A DNA stretch of 64,000 bases, from the NCBI RefSeq assembly GCF_014192475.1, contig NZ_JACHXZ010000004.1, positions 49,250 to 113,249 on the forward strand, in the 5' to 3' direction. The notes under the pieces were generated by a model. The model was not told the origin of the DNA. It searched no databases and was given only the letters and a program-made list of their open reading frames with translations. Position 1 is the first letter of the stretch; every line of letters begins with the position of its first letter. Source of the stretch: Simiduia aestuariiviva. Lineage in GTDB: Bacteria; Pseudomonadota; Gammaproteobacteria; Pseudomonadales; Cellvibrionaceae. This document shows, piece by piece, positions 9,703-19,035 of this stretch. A program made the position numbers and the translations under genes.

Positions 9703-10056
9703 ATGCAGCATGCCATTCGAACCCCCTTTTTGTTGGTTCTGCCACTACTCGCGGCACTGCCTTCCGAGGCCCACGCTGAAGGCAGCATCGGTATCGCCGC
9801 AGCCGTATCTACCAAGGGCATATTCAGCCCAGAAATTGAACGCTTTACGATTTCAGATGTACACAAAGACTCCGCCGCGCAAGCTGCTGGCCTAAAAGTG
9901 GGCGACCAAGTGGTGGCCATTGATGGCTGTCGCATTCCCGGCTGCCCGGCCAAAAAAGCAAAATCGCTGATGAGCCGCGAGCCCGGTGAGGTGCTGCCGT
10001 TGATGGTGGTCGATGGGTCGGGCTCAGAACGCCTTATCAATATCAATGTACGCTGA
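9703..10056 (+). CDS. Small periplasmic PDZ-domain protein
   Basis: A 117-residue protein with a signal peptide ending in SEAHAEG and then a single PDZ-like domain that fills the rest, with the typical DSAAQAAGLKVGDQVVAIDG and a closing strand LININVR. Two cysteines (CRIPGC) may form a disulfide. PDZ domains bind C-terminal peptide tails, so it may deliver or regulate a partner in the periplasm. No protease domain is attached. A good ribosome-binding site (CAGGAG) precedes the ATG. The next gene, a serine hydrolase, starts about 30 bp downstream, so the two are probably co-transcribed. Confidence 0.75.
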   Translation: MQHAIRTPFLLVLPLLAALPSEAHAEGSIGIAAAVSTKGIFSPEIERFTISDVHKDSAAQAAGLKVGDQVVAIDGCRIPGCPAKKAKSLMSREPGEVLPLMVVDGSGSERLININVR

Positions 10057-10085
10057 TTCGCACATACAAAACCATGAGGCTAGTC

Positions 10086-11570
10086 ATGCAAATTGTACGA
10101 ACGCTATGCGTTTTTATGGCAGTGTTTTCCAGTGCGCAACTCGCCAGCGCTGACACAGATTCATCACCCCTCTCGCGCATCGATAACTACTTAGCGAAGG
10201 GAGTCGAGCAAGAGGGTTTTTCCGGCGCCCTGCTCATTGCCGAGCGCAACGAGATCGCACTCCATCAATCCTATGGAATGGCCGATAGAGACCAGCAACG
10301 CCCCATCACGGCAGACAGCGTATTTGACATCGGATCGGTGACAAAACAATTTACCGCCGCTGCCATTTTGCTTTTAGTAGAACAAAAGCAATTAACGCTA
10401 TCCGACACTCTCGCGCAACATTTTAAGGGTGTGCCGAAAGATAAGCGCCACATTACCTTACATCAGCTACTGACCCATTCCGCGGGCATTACCGACAGCG
10501 TCGGCGATGGCGATTTCGACCACATGCCCACCGACGTTTTTTTCAAGCAGGTACTGGCGTCGCCACTCGCCTTCGAGCCGGGCACGGGTTTCCGCTACTC
10601 AAATACGGGCTACAGCTTGCTAGCACGCATCATTGAACTCCAGTCAGAACAAGAGTATGAGCAATTTGTACGCGAGCATTTATTTAAACCCGCCGGCATG
10701 AATCATACCGGTTATTTGCTGGCGAACTGGTCCCAAGATCAGCGGGTCAGCGGCTACCAGCTGGGCGAGTTCTCTGTGGGCGCGATGACCGAGCGCTATC
10801 AACGCGACGGCAAAATATCATGGGTGCTCAAAGGTAATGGCGGTATCAACGCCACGATGACCGACATGTTCCTCTGGTATCGCGCACTGCGAAACCACAC
10901 TGTGCTCACGCCGCACAGCATCGATTTACTCACCAGGCCGCACGTCAAAGAGAATCCCGAAGGCCGCAGCCACTATGCCTATGGCTGGGCCATTTTCAAA
11001 TCGCCGCGGGACACGAAAATAGTTGCCCATAACGGCTCCAATGGCATTTTTTACTTTGATTTCATCTGGCTGAAAGACGAAGACAAAGCCATCATTTACG
11101 CCACCAACGCACTGACACCCAACGTGCAAGAAGTGGGGTTAACGGCGGAGCGAATGCTCTTTGATGATGCCTTCACACCCGATCCGCTGACCCTTCATCT
11201 AACCACCGAGCTGTTGCGCGTAGCCCAAGCTCACACGGGCAGCCCCGATGCGCTTGAGCAAAAAATAGTGACCGCCTACGCCGCTCGCATTGACCACCCC
11301 GCCTATCTGAATCGAGCCGGATTGGCCCTGGTTAGAAACGGCCAAATCCAACAAGCACTGCCACTGCTGCGCGCCAACCTGGCAATTTTTCCAACAGACG
11401 GCAATTTGTGGGACAGCTTGGGCGAAGCCTATTTTACCAATGCGCAGTACTCACAGGCCAAGGAGAGCTTTGAAAAAGCCCTTGCCTTTAAAGATCCGGA
11501 TCGCTGCTATTGGTGCAGTAATTCCGAACAAATGCTCAAGCGTATTGAGAAAAAATCCAATCCGCTGTAA
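10086..11570 (+). CDS. Beta-lactamase-fold serine hydrolase with C-terminal TPRs
   Basis: Family of class C beta-lactamases, DD-peptidases and esterases. Signal peptide to about ASADT, nucleophile motif SVTK (Ser84/Lys87), YSN at residues 171-173, and the third motif HNGSNG near residue 315. After the catalytic domain, about 130 residues form TPR-like helices (LPLLRANLAIFPTDGNLWDS and following) that may dock a partner. The ATG at 10086 is preferred over 10074 because GAGG lies six bases before it. Substrate unknown: peptidoglycan, a peptide or an ester are all possible. It is most likely not a resistance enzyme, since this subgroup with TPRs is usually annotated only as serine hydrolase. Confidence 0.82.
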   Translation: MQIVRTLCVFMAVFSSAQLASADTDSSPLSRIDNYLAKGVEQEGFSGALLIAERNEIALHQSYGMADRDQQRPITADSVFDIGSVTKQFTAAAILLLVEQKQLTLSDTLAQHFKGVPKDKRHITLHQLLTHSAGITDSVGDGDFDHMPTDVFFKQVLASPLAFEPGTGFRYSNTGYSLLARIIELQSEQEYEQFVREHLFKPAGMNHTGYLLANWSQDQRVSGYQLGEFSVGAMTERYQRDGKISWVLKGNGGINATMTDMFLWYRALRNHTVLTPHSIDLLTRPHVKENPEGRSHYAYGWAIFKSPRDTKIVAHNGSNGIFYFDFIWLKDEDKAIIYATNALTPNVQEVGLTAERMLFDDAFTPDPLTLHLTTELLRVAQAHTGSPDALEQKIVTAYAARIDHPAYLNRAGLALVRNGQIQQALPLLRANLAIFPTDGNLWDSLGEAYFTNAQYSQAKESFEKALAFKDPDRCYWCSNSEQMLKRIEKKSNPL

Positions 11571-11749
11571 ACGAGTAATCACAACCGGCCACGCCAAGCA
11601 ATGCCCCAATCGACACCGGGGATATTGTTCGGCGTTCACACAGCGCTGGGCATTGAGCTGAGCGCAGCAAGGACTGCACCTACATCCGTTGAGCGCCGAC
11701 TAGGCGCTTGCGGTAGAATGCCGAAAATCCCTCAATGAAGACGCACACT

Positions 11750-12082
11750 ATGGCTTGGCTATTGCTACTCATCGCCGGCATGTTTGAAATTGTATGGGCC
11801 ATAGGATTGAAACAAACCGATGGGTTTAGCCGTCTGTGGCCGAGCTTGCTCACCTTGGCGGCCATGGCACTGAGCTTTACCTGCTTAGCTCTCGCGCTCA
11901 AGTCCATTCCCATCGGCAATGCCTACGCCATTTGGACCGGTATTGGTGCCGTGGGCGTCGCCATTGCGGGCATGGTTTGGTTCGGTGAATCGGCCGACAT
12001 CAAGCGCTTAGCCTGTATCGCGCTCATCGTGATTGGCATTGCAGGCCTTAAATTGCTGACACCGGAGACCCATCAGGCATGA
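11750..12082 (+). CDS. gdx: SMR-family exporter of the guanidinium (Gdx/SugE) subtype
   Basis: Four-helix inner-membrane proton antiporter that works as a dual-topology dimer. The 110-residue sequence has the invariant Glu in the first helix ([18 protein letters not shown]) and the subtype signature [20 protein letters not shown], which matches SugE/Gdx guanidinium exporters rather than EmrE drug pumps. The ATG at 11750 gives the usual SugE length. An earlier ATG at 11735 would add five residues. The stop overlaps the next start (ATGA), so the PepSY gene is translationally coupled. No guanidine riboswitch is recognisable in the 180 bp upstream. Confidence 0.88.
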   Translation: MAWLLLLIAGMFEIVWAIGLKQTDGFSRLWPSLLTLAAMALSFTCLALALKSIPIGNAYAIWTGIGAVGVAIAGMVWFGESADIKRLACIALIVIGIAGLKLLTPETHQA

Positions 12083-12705
12083 TTAGCCGCCGCCTACACA
12101 AAATACTTGGGCTTTTATTGCTGCTTCCACTGTTGGCGTGGGGCGCCACGGGTATCGTCTTCTATTTCAAACCGGGCTATGGCGACGCCTACGAACAATT
12201 AACCCCTAAATTTTACCCACTGAAAAACGTTGCGCCGCTAATCCCCGAGAACTCAGCGCAGTGGCTCAAAGCGACGCGCGTACAAACGCAATTGGGGCAG
12301 CACCTGTTGGTGAATACGGCCGACGGGGTAGCACACTTGAATGCCAGCACTGGCGCTGAATTTAGCCAGCCCACCGACGCGCAACTGCGCGCGTTTATCA
12401 ACGATGCCATCGCCCACAACCCCGCGCGTTACGGGCAAGTGATTGAGCGCGAGGGCGATGTGTTTACCACCAACACTGGCGTGGTCATCACCTTGGATTG
12501 GCCGCGCCTACAATTGCGCCAGCGCGGGCCAGACACCGAATTCATTGACACCCTATACCGCATTCACTATTTGCAGTGGAGCGGTTTCAAAACCTTTGAC
12601 CGCGTTTTCGGGTTGCTCGGTATCGCGCTGCTCTTTAGCCTAAGCCTGCTTGGATTTTGGCTCTACCTACAACATCGCCGTCGCACTCAACGGCCCACAC
12701 GCTAA
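12079..12705 (+). CDS. PepSY-associated transmembrane protein
   Basis: A 208-residue protein with an N-terminal membrane helix (residues about 8-28), a soluble loop with PepSY-like content (about 30-165), and a second helix near the C-terminus ([21 protein letters not shown]) followed by a short basic tail. PepSY-TM proteins are found with iron reductases and regulators of peptidases, but the exact role is unknown. It overlaps the gdx-type gene by 4 bp and is followed within 15 bp by the M14 peptidase gene, so the three may form one operon. Confidence 0.75.
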   Translation: MISRRLHKILGLLLLLPLLAWGATGIVFYFKPGYGDAYEQLTPKFYPLKNVAPLIPENSAQWLKATRVQTQLGQHLLVNTADGVAHLNASTGAEFSQPTDAQLRAFINDAIAHNPARYGQVIEREGDVFTTNTGVVITLDWPRLQLRQRGPDTEFIDTLYRIHYLQWSGFKTFDRVFGLLGIALLFSLSLLGFWLYLQHRRRTQRPTR

Positions 12706-12717
12706 CGGAAAATGATC

Positions 12718-13683
12718 ATGAATACTCCGCCATTGGACTCGAAACCCTACGACATCGGCACAGCAGGCAGCCCCTGGTCAGACGCCGAGAAAAGCCAGTG
12801 GTTGGCCCGCCAAAAAAAGCATCGGCTACACGCACAGGATGTACTGCCTCGCATCGACGCCCTGCGAGATCGCTTTGATGTGATCGAATACGGTCAACTC
12901 GACTACCTTGAGATAGCAAACGCGGCAACGCTGGGTGGCCACTATCCATTGCTTGCCGTGCGCAGCCGGAGTGCCAGCCAGTTGCCCTTGGTCATTGTCA
13001 CCGGCGGCGTGCACGGCTATGAAACCAGCGGGGTGTTGGGCGCACTCACTTTTTTGGAAACTGAAGCGCAATTTTACGCAGACCATTTCCAATTATTGGT
13101 GATCCCCTGTGTGAGCCCTTGGGGTTACGAAACCATTAACCGCTGGAATCCCAACGCCATAGACCCCAATAGATCCTTTGGCGCCAAGGGCGTGGCAGCG
13201 GAAGCCCAACTGCTCAAAAAATTTGTAACCGGTTTGGGTATAGAGCCACTGGCCCATATCGATCTGCACGAAACCACCGATACCGACAATTCGGAATTCC
13301 GCCCCGCACTCGCCGCCCGCGACGGCGTAACGAATAAAAACTGGAACATTCCAGACGGTTTTTACTTAGTGGATTGCAGCGCCCGCCCACAGCCGGATTT
13401 TCAACGGGCCATACTCGATAGTGTTGCACAGGTAACGCACATCGCCGATGCAGACGCCGATGGAAAGTTGATCGGCACGCCGCTGTCTCAACCCGGCACT
13501 ATCGAGTACCCCACGCAAAAAATAGGGCTGTGCACTGGAATGACTAAGGCGCCATACACCTCTACAACCGAGGTCTATCCAGACAGCCCCAAGGCAACCC
13601 CCGCGCAATGTACTCAGGCGCAAGTGGCCGCGATTACTGGCGGTCTGAATTATTTGCGGAATTTACGTTCACAGGCGCGCTAA
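12718..13683 (+). CDS. M14-family zinc carboxypeptidase-like protein
   Basis: A 321-residue protein with M14 metallopeptidase signatures: VTGGVHGYETSG, which supplies the first zinc ligands His99 and Glu102, then NPNAIDPNRSF resembling the substrate-binding Asn/Arg motif, then HIDLHE with the third zinc ligand, and TTEVYP near the end for the general base. There is no signal peptide, so it probably acts in the cytoplasm on a peptide or acyl-amino acid. The related succinylglutamate desuccinylase/aspartoacylase group is a possible alternative function. Start chosen at 12718 because GGA lies eight bases before it. 12712 is also an ATG. Confidence 0.8.
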   Translation: MNTPPLDSKPYDIGTAGSPWSDAEKSQWLARQKKHRLHAQDVLPRIDALRDRFDVIEYGQLDYLEIANAATLGGHYPLLAVRSRSASQLPLVIVTGGVHGYETSGVLGALTFLETEAQFYADHFQLLVIPCVSPWGYETINRWNPNAIDPNRSFGAKGVAAEAQLLKKFVTGLGIEPLAHIDLHETTDTDNSEFRPALAARDGVTNKNWNIPDGFYLVDCSARPQPDFQRAILDSVAQVTHIADADADGKLIGTPLSQPGTIEYPTQKIGLCTGMTKAPYTSTTEVYPDSPKATPAQCTQAQVAAITGGLNYLRNLRSQAR

Positions 13684-13979
13684 TCCGGCGCGCCCCAGCC
13701 AATAGCGCGACCCATTGCGGCAATTGATTCACTAATTGGAACAATTGCGCGATGAATTTGACGGCGGTATTGGCTGTGGCTGCCAGTCACTCATAACGTA
13801 TCAATTGCGCCACCACAATGATGAGTAGGCAGCACCAAAGGGCGCGGCGCAGTCTACTTATCCCCTTCCGTTATCCCTAAATGAACTTAACCCGTTTCCG
13901 GTAGGCCCGAATGTGTCTTAGCAATCGCAGGGTTTGAATGTGATCATGGAGACTTGCCCAAACAACGGGAGGGTACCCC
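13684..13979. other. Intergenic region before the YbaK-type gene
   Basis: About 300 bp without a credible gene. It contains an inverted repeat (13717-13726 with 13742-13750, core CAATTG) soon after the M14 peptidase stop, which may end that transcript although no T-run follows. The last bases before 13980 carry a GGAGG ribosome-binding site. Confidence 0.4.
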
Positions 13980-14480
13980 ATGGAAATCGCGCAATCGGTG
14001 GCCCACTATTTAGAGAGCCGCCAAATTCCTCACGACGTGGTTGATCACCCACAAACCCAATCATCCCTGCAAACCGCGCGCAGCGCGCGCATTGCACCCA
14101 GCCAACTGGCAAAAGCTGTAGTGGTCAAAGAAGACGATCAATTTATCATGTGCATTTTGCCCGCCACGCATCTACTGGTATTAGAGTGGCTGGATCGCGA
14201 GCGCAGTGGCAGTCACCGCCTGGCACTGGAATCTGAATTGGACACACTATTTCCGGATTGTGCCACTGGGGCGATACCCGCCCTGGGGCAGGTTTACGGC
14301 ATGAAAGTCATTTGGGATAACAGCCTCAATAACCACAAGGAAATCTATTTTGAGGCCGGCAACCATCGCCAACTGGTGCATTTAGACACGGAAGAGTTTA
14401 TGAGCCTTATGTGTCAGGTAGAGCACGCCACCATTGCCTGCCCCCACGAGTCCGCGGAATTTCGACGCATAGCGCACTAA
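13980..14480 (+). CDS. YbaK/ProX-type aminoacyl-tRNA deacylase
   Basis: A 166-residue single-domain protein of the trans-editing family that hydrolyses mischarged aminoacyl-tRNA such as Ala-tRNA(Pro) or Cys-tRNA(Pro). Family features: a conserved lysine in SQLAKAVVVKED (Lys45), the ATHLLVLEW stretch, the GAIPALGQVYG loop, and HKEIYFEAGNHRQLVHL. A GGAGG ribosome-binding site precedes the ATG. The exact subfamily, and so the tRNA corrected, cannot be told from the sequence. It stands alone between two non-coding stretches. Confidence 0.85.
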   Translation: MEIAQSVAHYLESRQIPHDVVDHPQTQSSLQTARSARIAPSQLAKAVVVKEDDQFIMCILPATHLLVLEWLDRERSGSHRLALESELDTLFPDCATGAIPALGQVYGMKVIWDNSLNNHKEIYFEAGNHRQLVHLDTEEFMSLMCQVEHATIACPHESAEFRRIAH

Positions 14481-14606
14481 CCACATAGCAAACAGCCGGC
14501 AAGGAGGCCGGCCCCCATTAATTTGATTCATAGTCAACTGCAATCGCCTTCGCTTTGATCACGCCCCACCAATCGGTACACTGACGGCTTTTTGGAGCGC
14601 TTGTCG

Positions 14607-15005
14607 ATGAGCCACAACGCCGAATTTCTGAACCGCCAACAGGAATCAGAAACCCGTATCGTTAAAGCCATATTCCCCAACACCACCAATCACCACAATA
14701 CCTTGTTCGGAGGTCAAGCATTGTCGTGGATGGATGAAGCCGCCTTCATATCCGCCACGCGCTTTTGCCGCAAACCTCTAGTAACCGTGTCCACCGACCG
14801 CATAGATTTCAAGGAACCCATACCAGCAGGGACTTTTGTTGAACTGGTTGCACGGGTGACACAAGTTGGCCGCACCAGCCTGACGGTGCGCGTAGATATT
14901 TGCATTGAGAGCATGTACGCCGACGGCCAACATCAAGCCATTAACGGTGAATTTAAATTTGTCGCCATTGATGAAAACCGCAGGCCAACCCCGGTGTTAG
15001 ACTAG
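14607..15005 (+). CDS. Acyl-CoA thioesterase, YciA type (hotdog fold)
   Basis: Hydrolyses acyl-CoA thioesters in the cytoplasm. The 132-residue length and the motifs PNTTNHHNTLFGGQALSWMD (active site) and TDRIDFKEPIPAGTFVELVA are typical of the YciA/BFIT group. The frame opens earlier at a TTG, but the ATG at 14607 is preceded by GGAG at a good distance and matches the family N-terminus. The broken cupin gene begins 15 bp downstream and may once have been in the same transcript. Confidence 0.9.
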   Translation: MSHNAEFLNRQQESETRIVKAIFPNTTNHHNTLFGGQALSWMDEAAFISATRFCRKPLVTVSTDRIDFKEPIPAGTFVELVARVTQVGRTSLTVRVDICIESMYADGQHQAINGEFKFVAIDENRRPTPVLD

Positions 15006-15020
15006 CGAGAAAAACCGCCT

Positions 15021-15341
15021 ATGTTGGAGCCTCAAAATATTTTCGTCCATCTGCCGGATGCCAGCGATTAAGAAATATTTGAACTACTGGCCAGTGCCAA
15101 CGGTTGCCGGGCAGAGCGCATAGTCAGCCAGGACCAGCACACGCCCGCGAGCGAATGGTACGACTAATCAAGCACCGAGTGGGTCATACTACTGCAAGGC
15201 GCGGCGATTCTGGATTACGAAGACGAAAATCAGTGCAGATAAAACCCCGGCAACCACCTCACGCTGGCCGCTCACTGCCGGCACCGCTTCGCGTGGACGC
15301 ACCCAACGGAAGCCACCGTCTGGATCGCCGTCCACTTCTGA
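15021..15341 (+). pseudogene. Cupin-domain protein pseudogene with three in-frame stops
   Basis: One reading frame from an ATG at 15021 to a TGA at 15339 encodes a 106-residue cupin-like protein interrupted by TAA at 15069, 15165 and 15240. No frameshift is needed. It aligns end to end with the intact cupin at 28481-28813: shared blocks include NIF..LPDAS, ERIV.Q.Q.TP..EWY, EWV.LLQG, AHC.HR and the closing W.A.H. The intact paralogue has 110 residues. The metal-binding type histidines AHCRHR are kept. The gene has decayed by point mutation only, so inactivation may be fairly recent or still under partial constraint. Confidence 0.85.
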
Positions 15342-15660
15342 GTTGCGGCGGCCACAATTGCGTCATAGTTTCCATCCGCTGGATCAATGAGCTGAGATTC
15401 GGTAACCCGAGTTGGCGCCCCCCTTTCTAGATATCTCGAATTATGTCGATACCCAACCGCGCTCTCCGCACAAGGGCGCTGCGGTGCAGCGGCACTGGCC
15501 GGCCGTTACAGGCACGGCAATCAACAAGAGGATTTATGCGCCATATGGCGGGAACTTGAATGCCGCCAAAGGACGCTCGCTGGCAGCCACTCCTTCAAAC
15601 CGGTATTCTTTGCCGATTGCGCGCGCGACACATGACACACAAATTACCCGGGGTGAATCA
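15342..15660. other. Region between cupin pseudogene and XRE regulator
   Basis: About 320 bp. The frame of the regulator is open from 15412, but the 83 extra residues are unlike any domain and there is no ribosome-binding site at the first ATG, so I treat it as non-coding leader and promoter DNA. Confidence 0.4.
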
Positions 15661-18600
15661 ATGGCTGCACGCAACGGACAGGATGGACGCGTCACGCTTG
15701 ATCGATCAAGGTTAAAGGCGCTCAGAAAGCAATGCGGCCTCTCGCAAGAGCAGGTAGCTCTCGCGTGTGCTGAACAAGGGCTCTACGTGTCCATCGCCTC
15801 GCTCAAACGCGCTGAAACCAATAACAATGTGCTCTACCGCACCGCGCGTGATCTGGCATCCTTTTACCAAGTTGCACTGGAATCCTTAACTGTTCCAACG
15901 CAAGATGGCGCGCCCCATAGCGACTCCCAAATACAAAAGCTGGACGACAGCCACGCTGCCATTTTGTTCAGCGCCAGGCTTACGGAATCTGGCGAGCCCT
16001 CACTATCGCTCACGCAACTTGCACCCATAAACGCCATTGAACGTCAGTCGACTGACAACATTGATTGCATCCAGCTGCACGGCGATTGGGTGCAGTTGTG
16101 TTTTGGCGTAGAACGGGTTTCACCCCGCCTCCTAGATCAGGTGGCCGCCTTCATTCACGAATTGCACACATGCGCGCAACAGGAAGATGCCGGAATTACC
16201 ATTTTGCTGACCGAATGCAAGGTAATATCTCACTACGTTGGCCAGCAGGCACAACACCAGCTAAATACTGACAGTCTGGCATTGCATCAACACCTCGCGA
16301 ACCAACTGCCCGCCTTCGGCACTTGGGTTGATGCATCCTTGCGAGCCTCCGCCGGCTACCGCTACACACTCACGCCCCTATCAGCAATGGGTACTCAGGC
16401 AGCGCCCTCCCATTCACTTTGGCATCTCGATTTAAGTAAACAAAGGCGCGACGTCGCTGACTTTGTTGGGCGGCGCGCAGAGTGCATACAATTTAAATCG
16501 CTGCTCGAGTCTGCCGAGGAGTATCAAGCGGCACAGCTGATAGTTTTGCAGGGGGCCGCAGGCATTGGAAAATCGCGTCTACTAAAGGAGTACCAACGCC
16601 TAGCCGGGCAAGCCAACTGCGGACGGGTCACTGGCTTTCACTTTGACTACGAAATTGAAGAGGCCGAGCGAGCACTACCCAGCCTCGCGCGCCAATTAAT
16701 TGAACTTATAGAGCTTGAAAAACCCGATGGCCACAGCAGCGCAGAGGAGCGCCAGCCCGGCCAAACTGATGCAGCACTCGGTGAGCCCGGCATTCTGAAA
16801 AGCTGGCTGCAAGAATCGCCAACCGCAGAAGAGCTATTAAAGCTCGACAACGCAACGTCTGCCCAGCTGATTCAATACCAAGCAAAGACCATGGCCGCAC
16901 TTATATGCCGGGCCAGTGCCAAACGGCCACTGTTAATAACCGTTGAAGATTTACACTGGGCCGACACCAATTTTATTGATGTCATCAAAATGGTCACCCA
17001 GCTGACTGCCGAGCAGTCGGTAATCTACGCCTTTAGCGCGCGCCCCGATACCGAAAAAATGCTTCACTTCGTGCAGGATATCAGCGCATTACCGTGCATC
17101 ACCCTCAACCTGTGCCCACTGAGGGACACGGAAATGCGCCAGCTAGGGCTGGCCCTTGGAGCCACGGGCGAAACGCACCTGCGCCATTGCATTACTCGAT
17201 CTGAGGGCAATCCGCTGTTTCTGGAACACCTGCTCAACGAATATCAGAATCACGAACAGCACCTGCCGCTGACTATCCAAGCACTCTTTCTTACGAAGAT
17301 TCAGCGGCTAACGTCATTGGATCAGATGGCCGCAGGCGCCGCAGCGATTATTGGCCGAAATTTCGATCTAGCCACGCTGCGAAAAATTATCGGCGCTCCG
17401 GAATATGACGCCACCTCCCTGTGCCGAGCGCGCTTGGTGACACGCCAGCAGGACAGTTTCGAGTTTTGCCATGCGTTGATTTATGAATGCATTTACAACT
17501 CAATTCAAACCCACTCCCGGCGAGCGCTGCATCTGCAGTGTGCGCAGCAATACAAAACCTCAGATGCCACGCTTTACGCCTATCACCTGATCAAGGCAGC
17601 ACACAGTGATGCAGCGGCGGCAACGCGCGAAGCGGCGGAGATATTGCTGGCCCGACACCAGTTCGAGCGCGCGCTCAGCTTGATCCAAGAGGCTTTGGCG
17701 CTGCCGGCTCTTGGGCCTGCGGCATCCTGCCTGTTGCGCCTGCAGGGCACGCTGTACACCCGCATAGGCGACAATCAGGCGGCCATCGAAAAATTGCAGC
17801 AGGCCCTAGACCTTGCAGAGACCGATACTCAAGTTATAGAGGCACATATTCAGCGCGCCGACTGCATGAATACCTTAGATGATTTTGACGCAGCGATTGC
17901 ACACTTAGATCGCGCAGAAGCGCTAGCGGAAAATATTCAATCCAACCAGCACCTGGCGCGCATCAACTACCTGCGTGGAAACTTCTACTTTCCCAAAGGC
18001 GACTCTGCTCGCTGCGAACAATTCCATCAACGCGCGCTGGATTTTGCGCGCCGCTGCGAGGATCCAGAACTGCAGGCCCGCGCGCTAGGCGGCTTAGGTG
18101 ATTCAGCCTACGCAGATGGAAAAATGTACACTGCCTTCGAGGCCATTAGTCAATGCCTCACGCTGTGTGATAAGCACCGCCTAACGCACGTTAAAGCGGC
18201 AAATCTTTTCATGCTGGCCACCACACAAATCTATCAAACCAGAACCCAAGATGCTTTGTTCAATGCTCACGAATCAGCGGCACTGGCACATAAAGTTGGC
18301 CATCAACGGGCGGAGATAGTCTCGCGTTTGACCGCGGCGTGGATTCTCATTGATCAGTTGGAACTAGTTAGCGCGCAGGCACAAATTGACGGCGCACTGA
18401 AGCTCGCGAGCGAAGTAGGGGCTAAGCGCTTCGAACCTTTTCTAATGGAAAGTGCGGCGAGAACCGCGCTCTACCAAGGCGACGGCACGGGCGCAAAAAT
18501 AGTGATAGCCAAGGCCGTTGAAACAATGGAAACCCTTTCGCTGCAGCGGTTTATCGGCCCATGGCTATACGGCACCCAGGCGCTGATAGAGGCGCATGGT

Positions 18601-18990
18601 GGCGCTGCTGATTCCAACAAGCTAGCAGTGCGAAGCCGCCTAAATCAGGGCCAAGCGCTACTTGTTCAAGGTTGCGTGGGCCACAATTATTTTCGATTCT
18701 ACTGGGCCGCCATTGAATCCATGCTGTTGCTAGGCGACGGCAAGAGCGCGCTCTACTATTGCCGCGCACTGGGCGAATACACAGCAGAAGAAGCAACGCC
18801 TTGGACGGAATATTTCCTCGACCGCGCTACGCTGCTGGCGGCGCTGTTGGAGGCTAAGCCGTCTACCCGACCCGCTGCACAAGCGCAGCTGCTGTATCGG
18901 CGTGGCAAGGAGGCCGGGCTGCTTACGTCATTGCCATTGCTGGAGCAACACCTTCCCTCGCTCGCTGAGCCGTCACAGCCCGGCAAGTGA
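15661..18990 (+). CDS. Large XRE-type regulator with AAA ATPase and TPR domains
   Basis: A predicted signal-integrating transcription factor of 1109 residues. N-terminal XRE-like helix-turn-helix (about residues 15-70: LKALRKQCGLSQEQVALACA), a middle part without recognised fold (about 80-250), then a STAND/AAA_16-type ATPase with Walker A GAAGIGKSRLL near residue 300 and Walker B LLITVEDLHWAD near 420, and a long C-terminal run of TPR-like helices (about 660-1050). The order resembles MalT-like and AfsR-like ATP-dependent switch regulators, but with an XRE head. The ATG 15661 follows GGGGTGA and starts at the domain boundary. Its neighbours (flavoprotein, secreted protein, phased repeats at 20.9 kb) are possible targets, which is only inference. 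Confidence 0.85.
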   Translation: MAARNGQDGRVTLDRSRLKALRKQCGLSQEQVALACAEQGLYVSIASLKRAETNNNVLYRTARDLASFYQVALESLTVPTQDGAPHSDSQIQKLDDSHAAILFSARLTESGEPSLSLTQLAPINAIERQSTDNIDCIQLHGDWVQLCFGVERVSPRLLDQVAAFIHELHTCAQQEDAGITILLTECKVISHYVGQQAQHQLNTDSLALHQHLANQLPAFGTWVDASLRASAGYRYTLTPLSAMGTQAAPSHSLWHLDLSKQRRDVADFVGRRAECIQFKSLLESAEEYQAAQLIVLQGAAGIGKSRLLKEYQRLAGQANCGRVTGFHFDYEIEEAERALPSLARQLIELIELEKPDGHSSAEERQPGQTDAALGEPGILKSWLQESPTAEELLKLDNATSAQLIQYQAKTMAALICRASAKRPLLITVEDLHWADTNFIDVIKMVTQLTAEQSVIYAFSARPDTEKMLHFVQDISALPCITLNLCPLRDTEMRQLGLALGATGETHLRHCITRSEGNPLFLEHLLNEYQNHEQHLPLTIQALFLTKIQRLTSLDQMAAGAAAIIGRNFDLATLRKIIGAPEYDATSLCRARLVTRQQDSFEFCHALIYECIYNSIQTHSRRALHLQCAQQYKTSDATLYAYHLIKAAHSDAAAATREAAEILLARHQFERALSLIQEALALPALGPAASCLLRLQGTLYTRIGDNQAAIEKLQQALDLAETDTQVIEAHIQRADCMNTLDDFDAAIAHLDRAEALAENIQSNQHLARINYLRGNFYFPKGDSARCEQFHQRALDFARRCEDPELQARALGGLGDSAYADGKMYTAFEAISQCLTLCDKHRLTHVKAANLFMLATTQIYQTRTQDALFNAHESAALAHKVGHQRAEIVSRLTAAWILIDQLELVSAQAQIDGALKLASEVGAKRFEPFLMESAARTALYQGDGTGAKIVIAKAVETMETLSLQRFIGPWLYGTQALIEAHGGAADSNKLAVRSRLNQGQALLVQGCVGHNYFRFYWAAIESMLLLGDGKSALYYCRALGEYTAEEATPWTEYFLDRATLLAALLEAKPSTRPAAQAQLLYRRGKEAGLLTSLPLLEQHLPSLAEPSQPGK

Positions 18991-19035
18991 ATTCCACCTG
19001 TACTAGCTCACGAGCCCATACCAAGTCTCATGCGG

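Noticed and set aside
11571..11749. Guanidine riboswitch upstream of the Gdx-type exporter
   Set aside because: None of the conserved parts of guanidine-I, -II (paired ACGR loops) or -III elements could be found, only a short GC-rich hairpin near 11690.
15021..15341. Reassignment of TAA as sense in the cupin frame
   Set aside because: Other genes in the window end normally at TAA, and the intact paralogue has no internal TAA, so the stops mark a pseudogene.
15412..15660. N-terminal extension of the XRE regulator by 83 residues
   Set aside because: No ribosome-binding site at the first ATG and no domain. The ATG at 15661 has a good Shine-Dalgarno and begins next to the helix-turn-helix.
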